Below are positions 1 to 6,497 of a stretch of DNA of 7,453 nucleotides, piece after piece (within the stretch, counting starts at the first letter, position 1; the number at the start of each line of letters is the position of its first letter). Below the pieces are notes generated by a model. The model was not told the DNA's origin. It did not search any database and saw only the letters and a list, made by a program, of their open reading frames with translations. The DNA is taken from assembly GCA_029882335.1 (NCBI GenBank), contig JAOUKW010000202.1, positions 1-7,453 of the forward strand, given 5' to 3'. The position numbers and the translations under genes are program-made. The DNA comes from Candidatus Heimdallarchaeota archaeon (lineage in GTDB: Archaea; Asgardarchaeota; Heimdallarchaeia; Heimdallarchaeales; Kariarchaeaceae).

Positions 1-1
1 T

Positions 2-553
2 TTGATATTAATTAGCATGAGTATTACAATAAATTTCTATTATTTTGAAAAATTAATGAGAGAAAAAGAAACTGAACATTTTAAAATTGATTTATTTATC
101 CTTTCTTTAAGTAAGAAGAATTTAAGAGTAATCATCATATTCCTACTTATTTTCTCTCTACCAATTAACTCATATTACACATCAAAAACTATGATGAGTG
201 ATATTAGCTATGATGACATCAATGAAGCTTTAGCCTATGTTGGAAAACAAGATCCACTAACTAGTGTAATTATTATAGAACACTGGTCACTCACTGGTCA
301 ATATACGTACTTACACCGATCTAATGATATTCAATTTATATTCATACCTTTGCGAGTAGATGAGGATTCTAGGGAAATTAATAAAATACAACTTCATTAT
401 ATAATTAAAACTGGAGAAATTGGTGAATTCATAATATTTCCAAGATATCAACAATATGGTCAATTAGATACAATTCAATTATTGGTAGATTACCACTGGA
501 TTATAGAAACGGTTGTTGATGGTCGTTCAGATGTTTGGAAATATGTTGGTTAA
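2..553 (+). CDS. C-terminal part of a membrane protein, possibly a GT39-like glycosyltransferase (5' end outside the window)
   Basis: The frame is open from the first bases of the window, so this is most likely the 3' end of a longer gene and not a 183-residue protein starting at the TTG at position 2. The visible part begins with hydrophobic residues and then a basic stretch (around residues 18-40). One clear transmembrane segment follows at about residues 41-58 (LRVIIIFLLIFSLPINSYY). A soluble tail of about 120 residues, presumably outside the cell, comes next, with the pattern YDDINEALAYVGKQDP followed by beta strands. A last membrane helix followed by a small domain built around 'residue name-the-place' strands and ending in a W-x-Y motif is how many archaeal ArnT/PMT-like (GT39-type) glycosyltransferases end, which is why I suggest that family. 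No catalytic motif is visible, since those lie upstream. It could equally be another polytopic membrane protein. It converges on the next gene, 46 bases away. Confidence 0.6.
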   Translation: MILISMSITINFYYFEKLMREKETEHFKIDLFILSLSKKNLRVIIIFLLIFSLPINSYYTSKTMMSDISYDDINEALAYVGKQDPLTSVIIIEHWSLTGQYTYLHRSNDIQFIFIPLRVDEDSREINKIQLHYIIKTGEIGEFIIFPRYQQYGQLDTIQLLVDYHWIIETVVDGRSDVWKYVG

Positions 554-599
554 ATTGATGGCAGAGTTTTATTGTTATTACATTGATTTAGCCATAAAA

Positions 600-2198
600 T
601 CAAGCCAATGGGTCAACTTGATATATAAAATCATTTGGTAAATGAATTTTTTCTACTCTTACCGTTGATTCAGTACCTGTTTTTATTTTCAACGAATTAT
701 TTTCGTTTGTAACAGTAAAATTTTCTAAATCATACTTACCAACACCATTAATTCGCAAATAACTTCTGCTTATCTTATTTAATTCGGTATTTTCGAGTTT
801 CCAAGTAATTATTTTAGAGTTATTATCAGTGGATTCAATTATCTTTCCTATTTCATTGGTTATAATTTCTACTTGGAAATTTGATGATATTGTATCTTGT
901 ATTTGTAAAATATGATCTATAGATTTTATTAATCTATAGGCGATTATAATACCATAACCCATTTTATTATTAAGTGGTTTGACTAATTTTACGATTTCCC
1001 CTATCACCTCATTTGATTTATTAATTATATTAATTGAATCTCTAAATAGATGTGGTTGATCATCAAGATCATATTCAATTGAGAATAATGTATTTGCAGG
1101 TACGTCAGTATGTGACCAAGAAATTTCTGTTGTATACGATGATTTATTTATCTTTCCAAGACTTTTTGTAATTTCAGGTTTTGTCGACTTAATAGAATAT
1201 TCTCCGGGTATTTGATCGACAATTTTTACATTTTCAACAATTGGAGTATTTGATAGGAAATTATATTTAGATTCTATCCATATATCCTTTCCTTTTTTGT
1301 TAATATTCTCATATAATTGAAGAATAATTATTTCTTCATCATCTCTAATTAAAATAGTTCTTTGCATCCTTTTGGCAAGATTATATTCAATTATAGCAGT
1401 TTGTTTTGCCTCAATTTTGGCAATTTTCCAAGTTACTGCATATCCATATTTGGTTTTTTCTTCTTTAATCTTCTCATAACCGGGATGAGAATTAATTGAA
1501 CGAATAGAATAATCGTAAGGTATAATATTTTCGACAACAACATCAAGTACATCTTCATTGAAATTATTTAGAAAACCTGAAGTTATGATAGACTCATCAT
1601 CCAGAGGAAAATCAACTATTGGATTATTACCATTCATTTCTTTTGATGAACCATCAATATTGAAGATGTATTTGTATGCGGCAAATTCAGTACGATTAGG
1701 TAGATTTTCACGGATAAAATTATCCAACATTTCCTCTAATTCCTTCAAATCAACAATTGTACCAACAATATTCATTTTTTTTCCAATTGTTATATATTCT
1801 TCCTGCTCAGGATGAAATTCTATTATTTGTTCTCTTGTTAAATCAACAGGAGGACTTACTTCAATTGGAGGTACTTCTTTAAATTCTCCTTTAACTGCAG
1901 ACAATATTTCCTCATAAGATGCAGAAATATTTAGCTCAACAAAGTATTGTTCTATCCACCTGGCCAATCGTATATCTGGGATTGTAGCAGTGCTGCTGGT
2001 AGACCAAAGTTGTCTAACTTTTACCATAAAATCAATTAAAGAATCAAAGGTAAGTTTGCTCTTTTCATGCCGTCTTTCGTATAAGGTAAGAGTACCAGAC
2101 AAATCTGGTCTTAATCTAGTTGAATTTATTTCAAACAAAATTCGATGAACTGATGATCCGGCTATTAGTTTTCCTTGAATTTTTTGACCAAAACTCAT
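600..2198 (-). CDS. Cytosolic protein with about three tandem beta-sandwich (DUF11-like) repeats, function unknown
   Basis: I do not recognise a named family for this 532-residue protein. It has no signal peptide or membrane helix, so it should be cytosolic. Residues 1-105 form a mixed alpha/beta head (beta-rich to about 42, helical after 50), followed by a Pro-rich linker at 109-118. From about 215 the same pattern recurs three times: a V-x-N/D-x-IP-x-x-Y-S-I-x-S entry (DVVVENIIPYDYSIRS at 219-234; VENVKIVDQIPGEYSIKS at 321-338; a weaker copy near 428-447), then a Trp-centred strand (VTWKI 255-259, ISWSH 359-363, ITWKL 464-468), then a strand such as AIIEYNL or FSIEYDL. This resembles DUF11/conserved-repeat Ig-like sandwiches, which are normally extracellular. 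The ATG start is backed by AGGT six bases upstream (complement of 2205-2208) and a TATA-like stretch behind it. It is divergent from the receiver-longin gene, and the two may share a control region. A binding or scaffold role is inference only. Confidence 0.85.
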   Translation of the reverse strand: MSFGQKIQGKLIAGSSVHRILFEINSTRLRPDLSGTLTLYERRHEKSKLTFDSLIDFMVKVRQLWSTSSTATIPDIRLARWIEQYFVELNISASYEEILSAVKGEFKEVPPIEVSPPVDLTREQIIEFHPEQEEYITIGKKMNIVGTIVDLKELEEMLDNFIRENLPNRTEFAAYKYIFNIDGSSKEMNGNNPIVDFPLDDESIITSGFLNNFNEDVLDVVVENIIPYDYSIRSINSHPGYEKIKEEKTKYGYAVTWKIAKIEAKQTAIIEYNLAKRMQRTILIRDDEEIIILQLYENINKKGKDIWIESKYNFLSNTPIVENVKIVDQIPGEYSIKSTKPEITKSLGKINKSSYTTEISWSHTDVPANTLFSIEYDLDDQPHLFRDSINIINKSNEVIGEIVKLVKPLNNKMGYGIIIAYRLIKSIDHILQIQDTISSNFQVEIITNEIGKIIESTDNNSKIITWKLENTELNKISRSYLRINGVGKYDLENFTVTNENNSLKIKTGTESTVRVEKIHLPNDFIYQVDPLA

Positions 2199-2221
2199 TT
2201 GATTACCTAACTAAGAATATG

Positions 2222-2233
2222 TATTATATTAAA
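2222..2233 (-). promoter_or_regulatory. Putative TATA box for the beta-repeat protein gene
   Basis: Read on the minus strand, this is TTTAATATAATA, an archaeal TATA-like sequence centred about 29 bases before the ATG at 2198. Transcription would begin only a few bases before the start codon, leaving little or no leader. The AGGT at 2205-2208 would be used only if transcription starts slightly further upstream. The background is very AT-rich, so the match is suggestive only. Confidence 0.35.
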
Positions 2234-2345
2234 TTAAAAAAACATTAGTATGATTGTTATTCTGTAGTAAATAAAATTTCAAATTAACAAACATTTATTT
2301 CGTAATGATGGATTAACTGAGATTTTTCTACTACCTTAGCAACAT

Positions 2346-2355
2346 TTTGATATAG
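2346..2355 (+). promoter_or_regulatory. Weak TATA-like box for the receiver-longin gene
   Basis: TTTGATATAG is centred about 26 bases before the ATG at 2377. This is the spacing expected if the transcript begins at the start codon, as in a leaderless archaeal mRNA. No Shine-Dalgarno sequence lies before the ATG, which agrees. The box is a poor match to the TTTATATA consensus. Confidence 0.3.
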
Positions 2356-2376
2356 TAATAGTACAATATACATTTG

Positions 2377-3213
2377 ATGGACAATAAGACTAATTCTTTT
2401 GAGAAAGATCAATTAGTTCTTTTTGTTGATGATGAAAAGGAAATTCTAAATGCAATTAAAAGGCAATTTTCACTACAGTCTTCATTTACTGGCATTTTTG
2501 AGACAAATCCCACTAGAGTATTAGATTTAATTGAAGAAAATCCTGTAAAAATTGTTGTTGCAGATATTGTTATGCCTGAAAAAGATGGTATTACACTTTT
2601 AACAGAAATAAAAGAAAAATATCCAGATGTTATTAGAATACTATTAACTGCACATGGAGATTATAATACATCACTACGAGCTATCAAAGAAGCAGATGTA
2701 TTTGGATTTATAACAAAACCATGGGATAAGAATTATTTATTCGGACATCTTAACATGGCTTCTAAGTCATATGACATTAAGAAAAAAATGCTAAATCAAC
2801 AATTAACTGAAGATGAAAGAAAAGAAAATCTCCCATTAATCATGGTAGTTGACTGGGATGACGTAATAGGTACAAATATTATAAAAACTAGTGCTCAACC
2901 TCAGAACTGGGATATAACTGATATAGCTAAAAGATGTTTTATGTCTTCAACCGGATTTTTTGGTAGAGAAAAAAGATTTAATGGTGTATACTTTACATTT
3001 CCAATTAGTGATTTAGCTGTAGAAGGAAGAGTTTATCTTAATAAAATAAAAGAGGGAGAGGATAAAACTCGAAATTATGGTATTATTTACATATTTGATC
3101 CAATAATTAATCCAAATATGAATGATGTTGATAATGTATTAAAATTAATTTCAGATAATTATTCTAAAAATCATGATCTTACTGAAATGATTGATAAATT
3201 AAGCCGATTATAA
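2377..3213 (+). CDS. Response-regulator receiver domain fused to a longin-like domain
   Basis: The first ~125 residues are a complete CheY-type receiver. The acidic pair is D18-D19 (LFVDDEKEI), the phospho-acceptor is D63 (VADIVMPEKDG), the switch Thr is T91 (ILLTAHGD) and the conserved Lys is K114 (FITKPWD). All catalytic residues are present, so it should accept phosphate from a histidine kinase. Residues 126-150 are a charged helical linker. From about 152 to 278 there is no DNA-binding domain. Instead the pattern WDDVIGTNII, a helix (ITDIAKRCFMS), a beta hairpin (NGVYFTFPIS, EGRVYLNKI), then GIIYIF and a final amphipathic helix looks like a longin/roadblock-type fold, as found in Asgard archaeal partners of small GTPases. 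The second domain is assigned by pattern, not by a search. The ATG at 2377 is preferred to the TTG one codon before it. The KPWD form of the receiver is common in bacterial HD-GYP-type regulators, which hints at a bacterial origin for that half. The kinase is not in the window. Confidence 0.85.
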   Translation: MDNKTNSFEKDQLVLFVDDEKEILNAIKRQFSLQSSFTGIFETNPTRVLDLIEENPVKIVVADIVMPEKDGITLLTEIKEKYPDVIRILLTAHGDYNTSLRAIKEADVFGFITKPWDKNYLFGHLNMASKSYDIKKKMLNQQLTEDERKENLPLIMVVDWDDVIGTNIIKTSAQPQNWDITDIAKRCFMSSTGFFGREKRFNGVYFTFPISDLAVEGRVYLNKIKEGEDKTRNYGIIYIFDPIINPNMNDVDNVLKLISDNYSKNHDLTEMIDKLSRL

Positions 3214-3283
3214 TATAAATGACTTAGATGATATAAATAACAATAACAAAAAAAGTAAATTTATTATTGTCATCTCTATATAC

Positions 3284-3291
3284 TTATATAT
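3284..3291 (+). promoter_or_regulatory. TATA box for the TerB/GTPase-like gene, leaderless spacing
   Basis: TTATATAT is centred about 25 bases before the GTG at 3312, the canonical archaeal distance from TATA box to transcription start. The mRNA would therefore begin at or next to the start codon. No Shine-Dalgarno sequence precedes the GTG. This is the best promoter-to-start match in the window, although neighbouring TATA-like copies (3277-3282, 3298-3303) blur the exact position. Confidence 0.5.
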
Positions 3292-3311
3292 TTTCTACAT
3301 ATACTTGAATT

Positions 3312-3965
3312 GTGAAATCTAAAACTCCCTTTTCTATAACGTTAAAAACACTGTTATCAAAAATTATAGAATTAGCAAAGTTAGACGGGGTGATAACTGA
3401 AGATGAGCTTAAAATAATAAATTCGCTAACTTCCGAGGTAGATAGTATTGAATCCAAAATTTCTTCAGCAATGGAAAATAAAGAGGCAAAGGATATTGTT
3501 TACAAAATATTCGAAAATTCAAGTGTGAATTTAATTCAAAATATCATATCTCAAGCAAGATCAGACGGAGTCATAAATAAGGAAGAACAAGAGATAATTA
3601 ATCAATTAATTCTACAACTCGGATGGAAGCCTTGGGAACACGATAGAAAATGGTATATTTTTAAAGTGACTGTAGAAATAAATATAGAAACTAATATGAG
3701 AGATCTATTAGAAGGTTTTGACAAAACATTTTGTTTAGCAAATATTAAACCACTGGAAAGCATTGGATTATGTTTGGGAACAAAACATTTTGTAATAGAT
3801 GATTGTGATGTAACTTTATTGAATTTTGCATATAATCCTATCAATCCTAAAGATTGGATTAAAAAAGGTGCATTTGCAAGTATAGTTTATGAAAATTTAC
3901 CGAAATTCAAGAATGATTTGAGAACTACGGCTCAAGATTTAATTGCTGAATACAAGAGAGATTAA
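3312..3965 (+). CDS. TerB-like domain fused to a degenerate, truncated Ras/Rab-type GTPase domain
   Basis: Residues 8-103 form an all-helical TerB-like domain built from two copies of a helix-acidic loop-helix unit: AKLDGVITEDELKII (22-36) and ARSDGVINKEEQEII (82-96). The DG-x-I-x-x-x-E loops are the usual TerB metal-binding type. After a Trp-rich linker (WKPWEHDRKW, 105-114), residues 117-194 line up by eye, nearly gap-free up to residue 173, with the first half of a Rab GTPase. FKVTVEI matches the first strand, LLEGF (132-136) matches the helix after the P-loop, SIG (150-152) takes the place of switch I TIG, VIDDCDVTLLNFA (161-173) the beta2-beta3 hairpin, and GAFASIVYE (186-194) the strand after switch II. 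The nucleotide-binding residues are gone: the P-loop GK[ST] reads NMR (128-130) and WDTAGQ reads FAYNPI. The chain ends before where NKxD and SAK would be. It is probably a pseudo-GTPase scaffold. The start is GTG, with 98 bases separating it from the gene upstream. Confidence 0.8.
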   Translation: MKSKTPFSITLKTLLSKIIELAKLDGVITEDELKIINSLTSEVDSIESKISSAMENKEAKDIVYKIFENSSVNLIQNIISQARSDGVINKEEQEIINQLILQLGWKPWEHDRKWYIFKVTVEINIETNMRDLLEGFDKTFCLANIKPLESIGLCLGTKHFVIDDCDVTLLNFAYNPINPKDWIKKGAFASIVYENLPKFKNDLRTTAQDLIAEYKRD

Positions 3966-4023
3966 TTTAATTTTATCAGTATCCAAGTAAAACATTATTA
4001 TCTTTACACATTAAGAAAAAAAT

Positions 4024-5988
4024 GTGGAAAAAATTGTCCCTAAAGATTATCTGAAATTAATCAGAATTGAGGAAATAAATGTAACTCAAAATTATGTAGC
4101 GTGGGTGGTTAAGACACCAGATGAAAAATCAAAAGGTTATAAGAAGTTTATTAAAATATATGACAAATCTAGTAAAACATTAAAACAATATACATCAGGT
4201 ATAGGAAATGATTTTTCACCAAAATTTTCACCAGATGGGAAAAAGTTAGCCTTTCTGTCAAATAGAGGTTCAGAAAATTCGAAACCACAAATTTTTATCA
4301 TGGACCTTGATGGTGGTGAAGGAATTAAAGTAACTGAGGAAAGAAATGGAGTACAATCATTTGATTGGAGTCCAAATTCCGAGAAAATTGCTTACTTAAG
4401 TTTATATAATAATGAATTTGAAGAAACAGTAGAATATGATAAAGATCATACTTTAAATAATAAATTTAATAAGATACGAGAGAAGGAATATGAAACTCAT
4501 TTAAAAGATCCAATGGTCATAGAAGACATAATCTATCGGACTGGAACCAATTATATTCAAAAAAATAAATTTCCACATTTTTTTGTTTATGATTTAGTAA
4601 AAAAAGAATCAAAAAGAATTACTAAATCAAATTTCCGATATTCACCACCAGTTTTCTATTCAGATGATACATTTCTCGCTGTTAGGAAACAAATAAATAA
4701 TTTCTCCAACATAAATAAATCAACTTTAATTGAATTTAATATACATGAGGAGAATAGTGATGGAAAAATTATCCTAAATGAATATCATCAAGGATTTATC
4801 TTCCCAACACCTCCAAAAATAATTGGAAAGGATATCTTTATTCAAGTTCATGAAACAAATAATGAATCTACAGAGATTACAAAATATGCGCTTGTCAAGA
4901 ACAATGAGACATCAATCATTAACAAACAATTAGATAGGAGTGTTTCTGGATTTAAAATGTCAACTGAAAATCAAAGTTTAATTTTAGTACAAGATAATGG
5001 AAAATCTGATGTTAGAATTTTTGATTTGGTTAGTCAAGATTTTACTAAATTATTTGATATACCAGTAACAGTTGTTGATTTTGATGCTTCTTCACATGAT
5101 GAAATTTATTTTATCGGATCAGACAATCAGCGAGTTTGGGCATTATGGAAATGGAATAAATCAACCGGATTAGAATTGATAAATGATCCAAATGCAGAAT
5201 ATTTTGGCGATAAATTGATATGTACACCAGAATCATTTACAATAACAAATCCAGATGGTATAGCATACTCAGGTTGGTTTTTTGATGCATCAAAAAATGG
5301 AAATAAACCACCATTATGCCTTTCAATTCATGGAGGACCGCATGCTATGTGGAGTGATGCAGAGACAATGTGGCACGAGTGGAATTGTTTTGTCAGCGCA
5401 GGTTATAGTGTACTAGCAATAAATCCAATTGGAAGTGATGGATTTGGAGAGAGATTCAATTCAGCCATAACTAATAAATGGGGAGTTGATGATGCAAGAG
5501 ACCTGTTAGCAGCAGTAGATCATTTTTCAGATAGAGTTAACATAGATCAATTATTTTTAACTGGAGGATCCTATGGTGGATTTCAGGTTGCAAATATTAT
5601 TTCTAGAGATCATCGATTCAAGGCAGCATGTGCTCAAAGAGGAGTTTATAACATGTTCACCTTTAACTTAACAACAGATATTCCATGGTTTATTTATCAG
5701 GAATGGAATGGAGATATCTGGAATAACTTTGATCATCTATGGAGACATTCACCAGTCAGCAGAGTAAAAGAAATCGAAACACCATTATTAATAATTCATT
5801 CAGAAAATGATTATAGAGTTTCAATTTCACAGGCTGAAGAATTATTTACTGCACTAAAGATTCACGATAAAGATGTTTTATTTGTAAGATATCCAAGAGA
5901 TGGTCATGAATTATCAAGATCGGGAGAACCGACTCATGTAGTAGATCGTCTACAGAGAATGATTGATTGGTTTGAAAAATATATGTAA
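4024..5988 (+). CDS. S9 family serine peptidase (acylaminoacyl-peptidase/prolyl oligopeptidase type)
   Basis: This is a complete peptidase of 654 residues, normal for the S9C group. It hydrolyses short peptides or removes N-terminal (acylated) residues, and with no signal peptide it should act in the cytosol. The N-terminal ~390 residues form a beta-propeller with PD40/TolB-like blades, such as FSPKFSPDGKKLAFLSNRG (64-82) and FDWSPNSEKIAYLS (113-126). The propeller limits access to the active site. The C-terminal alpha/beta hydrolase has the oxyanion-region motif HGGPH (436-440), the nucleophile S516 in GGSYGGF, the acid D596 in SENDYRV and the catalytic H628 in RDGHE. The triad is intact and correctly ordered. 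The GTG start at 4024 has no Shine-Dalgarno site, and an ATG two bases earlier is in another frame. The preceding gene ends 58 bases upstream, so co-transcription is possible but not shown. The true substrate cannot be read from sequence. Confidence 0.95.
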   Translation: MEKIVPKDYLKLIRIEEINVTQNYVAWVVKTPDEKSKGYKKFIKIYDKSSKTLKQYTSGIGNDFSPKFSPDGKKLAFLSNRGSENSKPQIFIMDLDGGEGIKVTEERNGVQSFDWSPNSEKIAYLSLYNNEFEETVEYDKDHTLNNKFNKIREKEYETHLKDPMVIEDIIYRTGTNYIQKNKFPHFFVYDLVKKESKRITKSNFRYSPPVFYSDDTFLAVRKQINNFSNINKSTLIEFNIHEENSDGKIILNEYHQGFIFPTPPKIIGKDIFIQVHETNNESTEITKYALVKNNETSIINKQLDRSVSGFKMSTENQSLILVQDNGKSDVRIFDLVSQDFTKLFDIPVTVVDFDASSHDEIYFIGSDNQRVWALWKWNKSTGLELINDPNAEYFGDKLICTPESFTITNPDGIAYSGWFFDASKNGNKPPLCLSIHGGPHAMWSDAETMWHEWNCFVSAGYSVLAINPIGSDGFGERFNSAITNKWGVDDARDLLAAVDHFSDRVNIDQLFLTGGSYGGFQVANIISRDHRFKAACAQRGVYNMFTFNLTTDIPWFIYQEWNGDIWNNFDHLWRHSPVSRVKEIETPLLIIHSENDYRVSISQAEELFTALKIHDKDVLFVRYPRDGHELSRSGEPTHVVDRLQRMIDWFEKYM

Positions 5989-6028
5989 ACAAAATTTAAG
6001 AAAATTTGAGTTTCAAACAGCTAAAGAA

Positions 6029-6034
6029 TTTTTT
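6029..6034 (+). terminator. Possible T-tract terminator of the peptidase gene
   Basis: A run of six T lies about 40 bases after the peptidase stop codon, in a T-rich stretch and without a stem-loop. Archaeal RNA polymerase can terminate at such tracts. AT-richness makes chance T-runs common, so confidence is low. Confidence 0.3.
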
Positions 6035-6107
6035 AATTTGGTAAATAATTTAATCCATCACAGTTCATATTAATTAGAGATTGTATTCAAACATAAATAA
6101 GCAAATA

Positions 6108-6115
6108 TTTATATA
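6108..6115 (+). promoter_or_regulatory. Consensus TATA box for the winged-helix gene
   Basis: TTTATATA is an exact match to the archaeal TATA consensus. Transcription would start near 6137, leaving an untranslated leader of about 58 bases before the GTG at 6195. A weaker box (GATATATT, about 6153-6160) would give a leader of only about 14 bases. Confidence 0.45.
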
Positions 6116-6194
6116 GAAAAATAACAATTTTTTAATTATTTCTACGAATGTTGATATATTAGAAACAAAGAGTATAGATTAACAAATAATAGGG

Positions 6195-6497
6195 GTGAAC
6201 AAAATAATATCGAAACTACCACATTACTCGATTGATATCATTGGGAAGCTATCAAACAATGATATTATGACTAGAGATGAGTTACTGGATTCAATTCCGG
6301 AAACTAACTCTAAAACAATAAGATATGCATTACGGAGATTGCTTGAAAACAAATTAATCCTTCAAGTACCCAATCTTGAGGACATGAGAACCGTCAATTA
6401 TGCTCTCGCCACACCAGAATTGTTATCTGATATATTACCACAATTATCTAATGATTTACTTACAAGAGTATTAGATGCATTAGAAAATCATGATTGA
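6195..6497 (+). CDS. Small winged helix-turn-helix transcriptional regulator
   Basis: This 100-residue protein has the layout of a single winged-helix domain: a first helix (SIDIIGKLSNN, 12-22), a second helix at TRDELLDSIP (26-35), a recognition helix at NSKTIRYALRRLLENKL (38-54), and a wing with two strands (ILQVPN and RTVNYALA, 55-72). A short helical tail (73-98, LPQLSNDLLTRVLDAL) may dimerise. It would bind DNA as a MarR/ArsR-like or TrmB-like regulator. No ligand or metal motif (such as paired Cys) is visible, so the signal is unknown. The GTG is the only start in this frame after the stop codon at 6180-6182. It overlaps GGGGTGA, which resembles a Shine-Dalgarno sequence but is too close to serve this start. 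The 3' end overlaps the converging membrane-protein gene by 10 bases. Confidence 0.85.
   Translation: MNKIISKLPHYSIDIIGKLSNNDIMTRDELLDSIPETNSKTIRYALRRLLENKLILQVPNLEDMRTVNYALATPELLSDILPQLSNDLLTRVLDALENHD

Larger units (their letters stand above)
2199..2376. promoter_or_regulatory. Divergent intergenic control region
   Basis: These 178 bases separate the divergent starts of the beta-repeat gene (minus) and the receiver-longin gene (plus), so both promoters must lie here unless transcription reads in from outside. The sequence is AT-rich and contains TATA-like stretches near both ends. I found no convincing palindromic operator and no small ORF with coding character. Confidence 0.6.
5989..6194. 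other. Intergenic region between the peptidase and the winged-helix gene
   Basis: These 206 bases hold T-runs (6029-6034 and 6128-6133) and two TATA-like boxes (6108-6115 and about 6152-6159). The first T-run probably ends the peptidase transcript. The TATA boxes probably start the next gene. I see no RNA gene, no coding ORF and no clear hairpin. Confidence 0.6.

Noticed and set aside
558..595. ATGGC / GCCAT inverted repeat in the gap between the first two convergent genes
   Set aside because: Five-base arms with a 28-base loop and no adjoining T-run; too weak for a bidirectional terminator.
1558..1815. 85-residue open frame on the plus strand
   Set aside because: It lies wholly inside the minus-strand beta-repeat gene, has low-complexity Ser/Ile/Phe content and no domain pattern; it is a shadow frame.
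3240..3270. Inverted repeat ACAATAA / TTATTGT between the receiver-longin and TerB genes
   Set aside because: Seven-base AT-only-rich arms with a 17-base loop are expected by chance in sequence of this composition; not convincing as a terminator or operator.
3602..3844. 80-residue open frame on the minus strand
   Set aside because: It lies opposite the TerB/GTPase-like gene, whose frame shows clear domain structure; this one does not.
4024..5988. Peptidase considered as part of the signalling cluster or as a secreted enzyme
   Set aside because: It has an intact, ordinary S9 architecture, no signal peptide and a 58-base gap to the previous gene; nothing links it to the neighbours beyond position.
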